Counted from the first letter of the stretch, positions 1 through 8,145 are shown. The stretch: DNA of 64,000 bases from Paenarthrobacter aurescens (GCF_025421775.1 NZ_JAOEFX010000006.1:1-64000); one strand, 5' to 3'. Numbers and translations: made by a program. The notes: a model not told the origin generated them from the letters alone.

Positions 1-309
1 GACGGTGGCGCGGCCGGCACCCCGGGCGTCCACGACGGCGGCGCTGATGGCGGTGCCGATGGGGGCGCAGACGGTGGCGCAGACGGTGGTGCTGAAGGCC
101 CCGCGGACGGTGGCGCGGCCGGCACCCCGGGCGTCCACGACGGCGGCGCTGATGGCGGTGCCGATGGGGGCGCAGACGGTGGTGCTGAAGGCCCCGCGGA
201 CGGTGGCGCGGACGGCACCCCGGGCACCCACGACGGCGGCGCTGATGGCGGCGCTGACGGTGGCGCCGACGGTGGCGCTGATGGCGGTGCCGAACAACGA
301 GGCAGCTGA
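1..309 (+). CDS. Asp-Gly-Gly-Ala repeat protein, C-terminal part (5' end outside window)
   Basis: Frame 1 is open from base 1 to the TGA at 307-309 and gives 102 residues, almost all D-G-G-A tetrads interrupted by E-G-P-A, A-G-T-P-G-V-H and D-G-T-P-G-T-H, ending A-E-Q-R-G-S. The stretch is three long repeats (1-105, 106-198, 199-309); the second matches the first except for loss of a 12-bp DGGA unit. The +2 frame over the same bases is also open and starts with ATG codons, but it is Arg/Thr/Ala-rich and looks like a shadow. I prefer frame 1 because its stop falls 2 bp before the next gene's start and because its repeats make an ordered acidic, Gly-rich protein. No function is known to me. It could be a secreted low-complexity tail or a substrate of the adjacent JmjC-like oxygenase. 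Confidence 0.6.
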   Translation, partial: DGGAAGTPGVHDGGADGGADGGADGGADGGAEGPADGGAAGTPGVHDGGADGGADGGADGGAEGPADGGADGTPGTHDGGADGGADGGADGGADGGAEQRGS

Positions 310-311
310 GT

Positions 312-1517
312 TTGAGCTCCACCAGCACTGATTTCCAGGACCTCGGCGCGGTGAACGGCGCCGGGGTCTTGGAAACACGCCTGATTGACATCGGCCGTGA
401 GAGGTTCGCCAACGACGTCTGGGGGCGCGCTGCGCTGCTCACGCGTGGTGTCAGCGACTTCTCCGACGTGTTCTCAGCCAACGCCGTTGACGAACTGATT
501 TCGCGCCGAGGACTACGGACGCCTTTCCTGCGGGTCGCCAAGGGTGGCTCCACACTTCCCGAGTCTTCGTTCACTGCCCCGGCGGGTGTGGGTGCCACTA
601 TCGGGGACCAGCTCGACGACACTGAGCTTTGGCGCAAATTTGCCGACGGTGCCACCCTCGTCCTGCAGGCGCTGCACCGCACATGGGAGCCCGTGTCGCG
701 CTTCAGCACTCAGCTGAGCACCGAGCTTGGCCATCCTGTGCAGGCCAATGCCTATATCACCCCGCCTCAGAACCGTGGTTTCGATGACCACTATGACGTC
801 CACGACGTCTTCGTCCTGCAGATCGAGGGCACCAAGCGCTGGATCATCCATGAGCCTGTCCATGAGGACCCGCTGCGGAGCCAGCCTTGGACCGATCGCC
901 GCTCCGCCGTCGCGGAGGCCGCTCAAGGCGAGGCTTATATCGACACGGTCCTGGAACCAGGCGATGTCCTCTACTTGCCGCGTGGTTGGTTGCATGCCGC
1001 CCAGGCGCAGGGCAAGGTCTCCATCCATCTGACATTGGGAGTCCACAACTGGACCCGCCATGCGCTGGCTGAACACCTCGCACAGGCCGCACTGGCAGCG
1101 CTGGGAGACGATCCCGGGATGCGCCGATCCTTGCCGTTGGGAGTGGATGGACCCGATGGGGAGATCGCCGCCATCCGTGAGCGTCTCGCCGCTGCTGTCC
1201 TTGACGCCGACACCACTTCCCTTTTCCACCGCGCCCGGAGGGGACAGGGACGCCCGGCCCCGCTTGGACCGGTAGCCCAGCTCGCGGCCATCGAGGGCCT
1301 CGGCCCCGAGTCGTCGGTGCGGCTTCGGGATGCACTGGAAGCGCGTCTCGAGGGCTCACGCTTGACGACGCGCGTGGGCTGGCTCGACTTCCCCGAGGCG
1401 AACCTGCCGTCCGTACGGCGCCTGATGGACGGCGGGAATCACTTGGCGTCTGATCTCGGCGTTGAACTCGTCGAAAGGCTGTTGCGCGCAGGAGTTCTCG
1501 TCCCCGTTGAACAGTGA
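312..1517 (+). CDS. Cupin_4 / JmjC-like Fe(II)/2-oxoglutarate oxygenase
   Basis: This 401-residue protein fits the cupin_4 (JmjC-related, ribosomal-oxygenase-like) family. The iron triad is visible: H160-Y-D162 in the segment FDDHYDVHDVF and H228 in PRGWLHAA, 66 residues later, with the typical GDVLYLPRGW strand before it. Family members hydroxylate protein side chains using iron and 2-oxoglutarate in the cytoplasm; the substrate here is unknown. The chosen start is TTG at 312, 2 bp after the DGGA-repeat gene, with GAGG at 299-302 as ribosome site; GTG at 351, preceded by AGGA, is an alternative. Tight spacing implies translational coupling to the repeat gene, which makes that protein a possible target (inference). 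The stop lies inside an 18-bp tandem repeat. Confidence 0.8.
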   Translation: MSSTSTDFQDLGAVNGAGVLETRLIDIGRERFANDVWGRAALLTRGVSDFSDVFSANAVDELISRRGLRTPFLRVAKGGSTLPESSFTAPAGVGATIGDQLDDTELWRKFADGATLVLQALHRTWEPVSRFSTQLSTELGHPVQANAYITPPQNRGFDDHYDVHDVFVLQIEGTKRWIIHEPVHEDPLRSQPWTDRRSAVAEAAQGEAYIDTVLEPGDVLYLPRGWLHAAQAQGKVSIHLTLGVHNWTRHALAEHLAQAALAALGDDPGMRRSLPLGVDGPDGEIAAIRERLAAAVLDADTTSLFHRARRGQGRPAPLGPVAQLAAIEGLGPESSVRLRDALEARLEGSRLTTRVGWLDFPEANLPSVRRLMDGGNHLASDLGVELVERLLRAGVLVPVEQ

Positions 1518-1576
1518 CCTTGAGTTGAACGGTGACCTTGAGTTGAACAGTGGCCTGAGTTGAACAGGGGCCTCGA
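1506..1576 (+). repeat. Four tandem 18-bp repeats spanning the stop of the cupin gene
   Basis: Copies run 1506-1523, 1524-1541, 1542-1558 (17 bp) and 1559-1576, with consensus GTTGAACRGTGRCCTTGA. The first copy codes V-E-Q-stop at the end of the oxygenase gene. The last copy has changed to AACAGGGGCC and so supplies a plausible ribosome binding site for the GTG start at 1580. The array looks like slippage expansion from the gene end. Confidence 0.85.
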
Positions 1577-1579
1577 ACC

Positions 1580-2497
1580 GTGACGTCCCCAGTGGCTGCG
1601 ACAGGACGGTTCTTCTGCGCGGAAAGCGCCCGGATGCGGGGCGACTCGATGGCAGGTACCGCGCCGCCAGGCTTGGTGTGGATCCTCATCGAGTACCGGG
1701 GCGGGTGGCCGCCCAATGGCTTCGAGGGCCTCAATCTGGAGGCAGGGACCAAAGCCCTCGTATTAGCCGCCGCGCGGACGGCGAATGCGCGGGTTCTCCT
1801 GGTGCGGCGGCCCGGCACCCGCCGGCGCCCCGGTCCCGGCCGTTGGGCCGTTCTGCGTCATCAAAGCTCCGGCGCGTATCTGCAACTATGGGGAACGTGG
1901 GACCGGGATGTGGACCTGGCGCAGATTGCTTCGGCCCTGGCCTCTCCCGGAAGGCCCGGTTTCCCGCCGGTCATCCTGGTCTGCGCCCATGGTCAGCATG
2001 ACGCCTGCTGCGCAGTGCGCGGACGACCCGTGGGACGTGCTCTCGGTGAGCGTTGGCCAGAGCTGGTGTGGGAGTGCTCCCACATTGGCGGTGACAGGTT
2101 CGCGGCCAACGCCGTCATCGTCCCCGACGGGGTGTACTACGGCGGGCTCGACGCGGAGTCCTCCGTTGCTACGGTCGGGGAACACCTCTCGGGCCGCATC
2201 CACGCAGAGTATCTCCGCGGGTATACGGATCTCTTCCCACCACAACAAGCAGCCGTGGCGGCCGTGCTCGGCCAGTTCGGCCCCGCCGGGCGGAACGATT
2301 ATGTGGTTACCGAGACCGTGCGTGAGGGCGAGTACTGGCGCATCCACATCACCGGCCGCCCGCCCCGCCCGGCGCATATCGATGTGGAACTGCAGGCCCG
2401 CCGCTCACCGCCGTGTCAGCTGACCTGCCTGGCGCCGGCGGTTGGCTCGGTCATGGTCTACGAACCCACTTCCATCCGCGAAGCCCGACGTTGGTAG
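1580..2497 (+). CDS. Sucrase/ferredoxin-like (thioredoxin-fold) family protein
   Basis: The 305-residue product matches the Suc_Fer-like family: an N-terminal CAESARMRGDSMAGTA segment (C15 region), then HGQHDACCAVRGRPV in mid-protein and WECSHIGGDRFAANAV after it. In this family the cysteines of the C-x-H-G and D-x-C-C segments are thought to bind a [2Fe-2S] cluster in a thioredoxin-like fold. The reaction is not established; the name is historical. Start is GTG 1580, with AGGGG at 1566-1570 from the last 18-bp repeat as ribosome site. It lies 62 bp after the cupin gene on the same strand, so the two probably share a transcript and the protein could act as its electron or redox partner (inference). 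Its end overlaps a possible small gene on the other strand. Confidence 0.8.
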   Translation: MTSPVAATGRFFCAESARMRGDSMAGTAPPGLVWILIEYRGGWPPNGFEGLNLEAGTKALVLAAARTANARVLLVRRPGTRRRPGPGRWAVLRHQSSGAYLQLWGTWDRDVDLAQIASALASPGRPGFPPVILVCAHGQHDACCAVRGRPVGRALGERWPELVWECSHIGGDRFAANAVIVPDGVYYGGLDAESSVATVGEHLSGRIHAEYLRGYTDLFPPQQAAVAAVLGQFGPAGRNDYVVTETVREGEYWRIHITGRPPRPAHIDVELQARRSPPCQLTCLAPAVGSVMVYEPTSIREARRW

Positions 2498-2678
2498 ACC
2501 GCAGGCCTTGCCGGAAATCCTCATAACGGGATTCCGGGTCTTCGGGCTGATCCATGTCCAGCGGCGAGTCCAGCAAGCCCGGCGGTTTGGGCACTCGGGC
2601 CAGCAGCAGGCAGACAACAGTCAGCCAGGCCACCGCGACGGTCAAAACCTCCGCCCACACCAATTCGCCAAGCTCCAT
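2451..2678 (-). CDS. Possible small single-pass membrane protein
   Basis: A 75-residue frame on the minus strand has a clear hydrophobic segment at about residues 8-27 (VWAEVLTVAVAWLTVVCLLL) followed by a charged tail rich in Asp, Glu and Arg, ending GWKWVRRP. That architecture is unlikely in a random antisense frame. It starts with ATG at 2678 without a strong ribosome site; an AT-rich stretch near 2685-2700 could hold a promoter. It converges on and overlaps the last 47 bp of the sucrase/ferredoxin-like gene. I do not recognise the family, and the alternative is that the gap is noncoding. Confidence 0.5.
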   Translation of the reverse strand: MELGELVWAEVLTVAVAWLTVVCLLLARVPKPPGLLDSPLDMDQPEDPESRYEDFRQGLRSTNVGLRGWKWVRRP

Positions 2679-2781
2679 GATGAGATCTTATGGCCCAGGC
2701 AGTAAAACTGTAAGCATCCTTATCACTGGTGTGGCTCTGGCTCCACTAGGCTTGAAGCATGACTCAGGCAGGGCGGAAGTA

Positions 2782-3687
2782 GTGGCGAAACGCGGTAAGA
2801 AGTCGACGACGGGAGTCGTCGAGGTGCCGGCCGGAACCCGTCCTGACGGTCCGGTCGCCGGGATTTACTACATCGATACCGGCGACTGCGAGCTCATCCC
2901 GGACCAGGACAACTCCAATGGCTGGCTGCTCAAGATCAACGGGGTCATGAGCTCGCACATTGACCTCGCCGATCCGCTGTTCCTGGATTTTGAGTACATG
3001 CGCTGGATCGCTGCCTTGGTTGAATCACGTTGGCCTCGGGAGCAAAAGCCGAAGCTGCGTGCCCTGCATCTTGGCGGGGGAGCGTGCTCCATGGCACGGT
3101 ACTTCCACGCTGCCTACCCGGAAGCGCGACAGGTAGTTGTTGAGCTGGACGGAAAGTTGGCTGACTACGTCCGCGGCTGGTTCGACCTTCCCAAGGCCCC
3201 TCTGCTGCGGATTCGCGTGGGCGAGGCGCGGGAAGTGACAGAGTCGCTCACTCCGGACACGCGCGATCTCATCATCCGCGATGTGTTCGCTGGTGCCTTC
3301 ACGCCCCGGGCACTCATCACCCGCGAGTTCACGGCGCATGCGGACTCGGTCCTCGCCCCCGATGGGCTGTACGTCGTCAATTCCGGTGACGCTCCGGACC
3401 TCAAGAACGCCCGGGCCGACGCCGCCACCATCGCGGACACGTTCGAGCACACCATGATCATCGCGGACCCGGCAATGCTCAAGGGCCGGCGCTACGGGAA
3501 CATGATCATGGCCGGCAGCCACGCGCCGTTCGGCGACGACCCCACACTGGCCCGCAGGCTCTTGGGCGGAGGCGTTCCCGCGCACATTTGGGATGATGCC
3601 AAGGTACGCGCGTTCGCCGCCGGAACGCCGGTGCGGCACGATCCGGTTGCCGAACGCGCCGCCGAGGCTTCAATTCCGGCTGAGTGA
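2782..3687 (+). CDS. Spermidine synthase-like / class I methyltransferase-fold protein
   Basis: The 301-residue product has a spermidine-synthase-like fold: HLGGGACSMARYF (nucleotide-binding glycine loop), VVVELDGKL (acidic residue ending strand 2) and LIIRDVFAGAFTPRALIT (the Asp motif of strand 4). Actinobacteria carry several such proteins whose polyamine activity is unproven, so the substrate is open. I chose GTG 2782 (VAKRGKKSTT) rather than upstream in-frame starts, because the extra 76 residues are low-complexity and run antisense to another frame. A 7-codon ATG frame at 2759-2782 ends in TAG, overlapping this GTG. The 3' end overlaps the convergent ABC gene by 18 bp. Confidence 0.75.
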   Translation: MAKRGKKSTTGVVEVPAGTRPDGPVAGIYYIDTGDCELIPDQDNSNGWLLKINGVMSSHIDLADPLFLDFEYMRWIAALVESRWPREQKPKLRALHLGGGACSMARYFHAAYPEARQVVVELDGKLADYVRGWFDLPKAPLLRIRVGEAREVTESLTPDTRDLIIRDVFAGAFTPRALITREFTAHADSVLAPDGLYVVNSGDAPDLKNARADAATIADTFEHTMIIADPAMLKGRRYGNMIMAGSHAPFGDDPTLARRLLGGGVPAHIWDDAKVRAFAAGTPVRHDPVAERAAEASIPAE

Positions 3688-5442
3688 GCTGTTCCACGCT
3701 TCCCACAGATGGGCATAGCGCCCGCCGTTGACCAGCAATTCCGCGTGCGACCCCGACTCGACAATCCGCCCATGCTCCATCACTACTACGGTGTCCGCGG
3801 TGGCAGCCTGGGACAAGCGGTGCGCGATCACCACTGAGGTCCTGCCCGCCAGGGCGGCTTCGGCTGCCTGATCCAGCATGGTGGCAGACCCTGTTCCCGC
3901 CTCTGCCGTGGCTTCGTCGAGGACTGCAATGGGCGGGTCCTTGAGCATCAGGCGGGCAAGAGCCAGTTGCTGTGCCTGCTCCGGGGTGAGCTGGTGGCCG
4001 CCGGCGCCTACGGGAGTTTCCAGTCCGTCGTCGAGCGTTTCAAACCAGGAAGCACCCACGGCGTGCAGGGCGTGCGCGAGTTCCCCGGGTGAAGCATCGG
4101 GCTTGGCGAGGAGGAGGTCCTCGGCGAGTGTGCCGGAAAAGACGTGCACTTCCTGGCTGACCATTGCGATGCGCTCATGAAGATCTGACGGCGGAGCTGC
4201 GGCGGAGTCCACCCCGCCCACCCATGCGGTCCCGCTCTGCGGGTGCTCCAATCCCATGATCACCTTGGCCAGGGTGGTCTTGCCGGCGCCCGAGGTTCCT
4301 ACGATCGCCACGCGCTCGCCGGGCCTCACGGTGAGCGAGACACCGTGGAGTGCGGGCCGCTGACCGGGATAAGCAAAGGTGACCTCGTCCAGGACGACGC
4401 CTGCGGCATTAAGCGGGACTGCGTCAGTAAGCGGGGCCATGGCCGGGACGGTGGTCGGCGCCGCGGACATGGTCAGCCCGAACATCCGGCCCAAACCGGC
4501 AGCTGCCTTCTGGAGCTCGTCGAACTGTCCCAGGACCAGGCCGATCGGATCGAACAGCCGGTAGAAGTACAGGGCAGCGGCCGTGGCGGCACCAATTGTC
4601 ACGGCGCCCTCGGCGTGGAGCCAGAAGCCCACCACCAGCACGGCGGACAAACCGATGAGCTCGGCCAAATTGAGTCGGTTGTAGAAACGGGTCAGGTAGT
4701 TGACGCCCTTGAGTGCATGGCCGATGTTCTCCTGGGAAGCTGCAGCAACAAGATCAGCGTGGCGTGAACCGATGCCCAAAGCCAGGACAGACGGTGAACC
4801 ATGGACTGTCTCGATGATCTGCTCCGTCCGGTTGGCCTCGGTGATCCGAACGGTCCGGTAGATAGGGGCGGTTCGCTTGAGGAACCAGCGCAAGGTGAAG
4901 ATCTGCAACGGCGCGGCAATGAGCACCGCGACGGCGAAACGCCAGTCGATCACGCCCAGACCCAGCAGCGTCACAGCGATGGTGAAGGCCGCGCTGGTGA
5001 ACGCGGGCAGGACTCCCGAGATCGCTTCGCTGACGGCTTCGACATCGCCGGACACGCGGGCCACGACGTCGCCGATGCCGGCCTTTTCCAGTTTCGCGAG
5101 CGGCTTGCGGACAGCTGCAGCGAACACTTCCTCGCGCAGCCCGGCCAGGGCCTCCTCGCAGATCCGTGCCAGCAGGTTCTGACCCATAATGCCCAGCAGG
5201 GCACCCAGACCACCGGCAACCAAGAGCCCGATCGCCAGCCAGAGGAGGGACATGACGTCGCCACCGCTGGCTGCGATGTTGACCATGATGCCCAGGATCG
5301 CCGGGGCCGCCAGTCCGCAACAGGACGCCGCGAGCAAGACAATTATGGTCAGGGCGAGCCGGCCCGGGCGCTGCGCCAGCAGGCGCCACATGGCCTTCCG
5401 GGTCTCACGGGGGGTGGCAATGGGAAGGATGTCGGCGCTCAA
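3670..5442 (-). CDS. ABC transporter, fused permease/ATPase (catalytic half of a heterodimer)
   Basis: 590 residues: an N-terminal six-helix exporter-type membrane domain (about 1-320) and a C-terminal ATPase. Walker A is GTSGAGKTT and Walker B is IAVLDEAT, with the catalytic Glu, then H in VIAHRLSQ. The signature is degenerate, LTPEQ in place of LSGGQ. Start is TTG 5442, with GAGGTGG upstream, overlapping the stop of its partner by 4 bp; together they form one operon. The partner supplies an intact LSGGQ, so the dimer should have one working ATP site. Next to siderophore uptake genes and a DtxR-like box, this may be an IrtAB-like ferric-siderophore transporter; an exporter role cannot be excluded. 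Confidence 0.85.
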   Translation of the reverse strand: MSADILPIATPRETRKAMWRLLAQRPGRLALTIIVLLAASCCGLAAPAILGIMVNIAASGGDVMSLLWLAIGLLVAGGLGALLGIMGQNLLARICEEALAGLREEVFAAAVRKPLAKLEKAGIGDVVARVSGDVEAVSEAISGVLPAFTSAAFTIAVTLLGLGVIDWRFAVAVLIAAPLQIFTLRWFLKRTAPIYRTVRITEANRTEQIIETVHGSPSVLALGIGSRHADLVAAASQENIGHALKGVNYLTRFYNRLNLAELIGLSAVLVVGFWLHAEGAVTIGAATAAALYFYRLFDPIGLVLGQFDELQKAAAGLGRMFGLTMSAAPTTVPAMAPLTDAVPLNAAGVVLDEVTFAYPGQRPALHGVSLTVRPGERVAIVGTSGAGKTTLAKVIMGLEHPQSGTAWVGGVDSAAAPPSDLHERIAMVSQEVHVFSGTLAEDLLLAKPDASPGELAHALHAVGASWFETLDDGLETPVGAGGHQLTPEQAQQLALARLMLKDPPIAVLDEATAEAGTGSATMLDQAAEAALAGRTSVVIAHRLSQAATADTVVVMEHGRIVESGSHAELLVNGGRYAHLWEAWNSSLSRN

Positions 5443-7217
5443 GAGCCCACCACCTCGCGGTAATCAGGGGACGTGGCAAGAAGTTCGCGGTGTGTACCGG
5501 TTTCAGACGTCCCGTCGGCTCCGCCCACCACCACCCGATGGCACACGGCCAGCAGCGTGGGGCTGGTGGTCACGAGGACCAAGGCCTTGTCCGGGAAGTT
5601 GCGCAGTCCGTCGGCGATCACAGCTTCGGTGGCGGTGTCGACGGCGGTTGTGGGGTCGTGCAGGACCAGTACCGGTTGCTGCTGGTGCAGGGATCGGCCA
5701 AGGACCAGCCGCTGCCGCTGGCCGCCGGACAGGCTCTGGCCATGTCCGGTGAGGATAGTTTCGGTGCCTCCCGGCAGTTGCGGGACGAAGTCCTCGACGG
5801 CGGCAGCCGCCATGGCGCGCTCCTGCAGTTCGGTGCTGGCTACTGCGATGTTTTCGCGGACACTGCCGCGGAACAGTACTCCGTCATGGCTGTCTGCGAA
5901 GATCCTGGACCGGAAGTGGACCGGGTCCAGGTCTGCGGCGTCCTGGCCATCGATGGCCACCAATCCGCGGGGAGCGGGCGTGCGAAAGCCCAGGGTGTCC
6001 ACCAGGAGCCGGGCTTGAGTGCCGCTGGGAAGCACGACGCCCACGATTTCACCTGCCGAGGCTGTGAAGGGAGGGAAAGCAGCGTCGCCGGAGCCGGGCC
6101 GGAGTTCCAGCAGCGGCACTGGTTCGCCCTGGGAGGCGAGCGTTGCTGCTGGGTTGGCTGCCGCCGTCGTGCGTTCTTCTGATTCAGGTGCGGGGACAGC
6201 GTCCGGTTCCGCGAGCAGGACTGCTATGCGGGCAGCTGAGGCGCGCTTCCGGGCGAGTTCGACGCTGAGGAAGCCAAGTGCGGTCATGGGGCCCTGAACG
6301 AATTGCGTCACGCCAACAACTGCTACCAACTGCCCCACAGTGATGCTGCCCTGGACGGCGAACCAGGCCGCGAAGAAGGCGATTCCGGCCAGGAACGCTG
6401 CCGACAGCGCGGTGCTGGCGCCGTTATAGGCAGATCGGGAACGGACAGCCCGCAACCCCGCCACCAAGGATGTCCGGCTGGCGGTCCGATAGCGGGTCAC
6501 TGCTGCATCTTCGGCGCCCAAACCTTTGAGGGGTCGTGATCCCGTGATGAAGTCCGTCGCCAGGGCGCCGGCGCGGGCCGCCGTCGACTGCTCCACGTCG
6601 CTTCGGTCCTCCAAGGGTTTGGTGAGCCGGCGCATGACCAACAGCATCACGGGAGTCGCAATGAGAACGGCCAGTCCCAGAGGGACGGAAATGAGGAGGA
6701 GTGTTACGGCTGATGTGACGACGCCGGCCGTGGCAGCGAGGGCACCGGCGATCAGCCACGCCAAGCCGGCCACCCTGTCAGCGTCGGAGGATGCAATGGC
6801 AACAATTTCGCCGGGTGCGCGCCGGGCGGCCATCCCGCGGGGGTGCAGGGTGCGCTCCACGGCAAGTTGCCGGAGGTCGTGGGAGCTCAGAAGGAAGGAA
6901 CGCTCGGTGGCCAGTGTGCCAAGCCGCCAGGAAAGTGCCAGCACGACGAACACCACAGCCAACGCGCCGAGCCATCCGAGGAGGGCGCCGAAATTGTTCG
7001 GTTGAATGGCGTTGTCCACTGCGGCGCCGATGGTTGCAGGGACCAAAGCCTCGCTGACCTGATGCAGTCCAAGCCCGGCACAACCGGCCAGCAGGAGCTT
7101 CCAGCGGCCATTGGCGAACAGTGCGACGGTGAAAAGTCTGGAGACCTTCCAAGGTGCTTGCTTGTTACGCCCGGGTGGGCAGGACGGAATGGCGGAACTG
7201 GAGGGCATGCTTACCAT
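5439..7217 (-). CDS. ABC transporter, fused permease/ATPase (degenerate half of a heterodimer)
   Basis: About 592 residues with a six-helix membrane domain and C-terminal ATPase. Walker A has decayed to LPSGTQARLL (no Lys), and Walker B reads VLVLHDPTTAVD, with His for the Asp and Asp for the Glu. The signature LSGGQRQRL is intact. This is the complement of the downstream partner, so the pair is an asymmetric heterodimer. I chose ATG 7217, preceded by AGGTGA at 8 nt; GTG 7229 and ATG 7208 are alternatives. The start region lies inside a DtxR/IdeR-like box, so iron should repress expression. It is divergent from the AraC gene. Confidence 0.85.
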   Translation of the reverse strand: MVSMPSSSAIPSCPPGRNKQAPWKVSRLFTVALFANGRWKLLLAGCAGLGLHQVSEALVPATIGAAVDNAIQPNNFGALLGWLGALAVVFVVLALSWRLGTLATERSFLLSSHDLRQLAVERTLHPRGMAARRAPGEIVAIASSDADRVAGLAWLIAGALAATAGVVTSAVTLLLISVPLGLAVLIATPVMLLVMRRLTKPLEDRSDVEQSTAARAGALATDFITGSRPLKGLGAEDAAVTRYRTASRTSLVAGLRAVRSRSAYNGASTALSAAFLAGIAFFAAWFAVQGSITVGQLVAVVGVTQFVQGPMTALGFLSVELARKRASAARIAVLLAEPDAVPAPESEERTTAAANPAATLASQGEPVPLLELRPGSGDAAFPPFTASAGEIVGVVLPSGTQARLLVDTLGFRTPAPRGLVAIDGQDAADLDPVHFRSRIFADSHDGVLFRGSVRENIAVASTELQERAMAAAAVEDFVPQLPGGTETILTGHGQSLSGGQRQRLVLGRSLHQQQPVLVLHDPTTAVDTATEAVIADGLRNFPDKALVLVTTSPTLLAVCHRVVVGGADGTSETGTHRELLATSPDYREVVGS

Positions 7218-7233
7218 AGTAAGGCTCACCTAA
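7215..7233 (-). promoter_or_regulatory. DtxR/IdeR-like iron box over the ABC transporter start
   Basis: On the minus strand the 19 bases TTAGGTGAGCCTTACTATG match the TWAGGTWAGSCTWACCTWA consensus at 15 of 19 positions, by my count. The box covers the likely ribosome site and ATG of the ABC gene and lies 16 bp before the divergent AraC start, so an iron-loaded repressor could block both. Confidence 0.6.
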
Positions 7234-7248
7234 CTTCAAGAAGGCCAG

Positions 7249-8115
7249 ATGACCCGCCAAGCTTTATCGCAATCCGGACAGTCCGTACCGCCGGTGGATG
7301 CAGAGCCGGACTTGCGGCCGGATGCCCCCGACGAGGACCCGGCGTCCTTTCCGGTGTACGGCGTCTACACGGGATACTTCGAGTGCGCCACGCCCGCGAC
7401 GTGGACTGACCATGTCCACGAAACCCATGAGCTGCTGTGGGGCGCCCGGGGTGTGCTGACCGTTGAGGCCGACGGTGGCTTCTATGCTGTTCCGGCCACC
7501 TTGGGGCTCTGGATTCCCGCGGGCGTGGTCCATGCCGTGAAATCCACGCAGGGGACCGGGTTTTACTGTTCGCATATTGATGCGCGGGTTGCCCCGAACC
7601 TGGCAGCTCGGACTGTGGCGGTCACGGTGCCCACTGCCGCTCAGGAGCTGTTGCGCCATATGAGCGCCTTCGACATGGACGACTCCCTGAGGAAGCGTTC
7701 GGAGCAGGTGGTGCTGGGGTTGCTCGACGTAGTGGATGCGCGCCCCATGCTGCTGCCGATGCCCACCGATCCGCGGCTGGAGCTTATTGCCCGCGCCCTC
7801 CTGGACGACCCTGCCCTGGACCGCTCGTTGGAGGAATGGAGCGTTGAAGTGTCCATCAGTGTCCGCAACCTGTCCCGCCTGTTCCATAAGGAAACCGGCA
7901 TGACGTTTGCACAGTGGCGCATCCACGCCCGGGTGCGCGTGGCGCTGGGAATGCTGGCGGCCGGGTATCCCGTTTCGTCCGTCAGCAGGCGGGTGGGCTA
8001 CAACAATCCCAGCGCCTTCGTCCAGGTGTTCCGAAAGGTCATGGGGCACACTCCCGGCTGGTACGTATCCTCGCTTAAGGCCGGAAACCACCACTCTTTG
8101 GCCGGTTCCGAATAG
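7249..8115 (+). CDS. AraC-family transcriptional regulator with cupin sensor domain
   Basis: 288 residues: an N-terminal cupin-like domain (about 40-120, with DHVHETHELLW and LWIPAGVVHAV) and a C-terminal pair of helix-turn-helix motifs (about 185-275, including ISVRNLSRLFHKETGMTF and YPVSSVSRRVGYNNPSAFVQVFRKVMGHTP). AraC proteins of this arrangement bind a small ligand and usually activate nearby genes; a siderophore ligand is a reasonable inference from the location between iron transport operons. AAGAAGG precedes the ATG. The divergent promoter region holds a DtxR-like box, and another follows its stop. Confidence 0.88.
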   Translation: MTRQALSQSGQSVPPVDAEPDLRPDAPDEDPASFPVYGVYTGYFECATPATWTDHVHETHELLWGARGVLTVEADGGFYAVPATLGLWIPAGVVHAVKSTQGTGFYCSHIDARVAPNLAARTVAVTVPTAAQELLRHMSAFDMDDSLRKRSEQVVLGLLDVVDARPMLLPMPTDPRLELIARALLDDPALDRSLEEWSVEVSISVRNLSRLFHKETGMTFAQWRIHARVRVALGMLAAGYPVSSVSRRVGYNNPSAFVQVFRKVMGHTPGWYVSSLKAGNHHSLAGSE

Positions 8116-8145
8116 AATCCACCGGTTTTCGACGCTCAGGCATTG

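Noticed and set aside
5..331. Alternative +2 frame over the DGGA repeat, 108 residues with several Met codons.
   Set aside because: Composition is Arg/Ala/Thr/Val-rich and follows passively from the repeats; it would overlap the oxygenase start, while frame 1 ends neatly just before it.
1506..1576. CRISPR-like array.
   Set aside because: Repeats are directly tandem with no spacers and begin inside a coding sequence.
2554..2781. 76-residue N-terminal extension of the spermidine-synthase-like protein.
   Set aside because: Low-complexity, no ribosome site, and opposite a better small membrane-protein frame.
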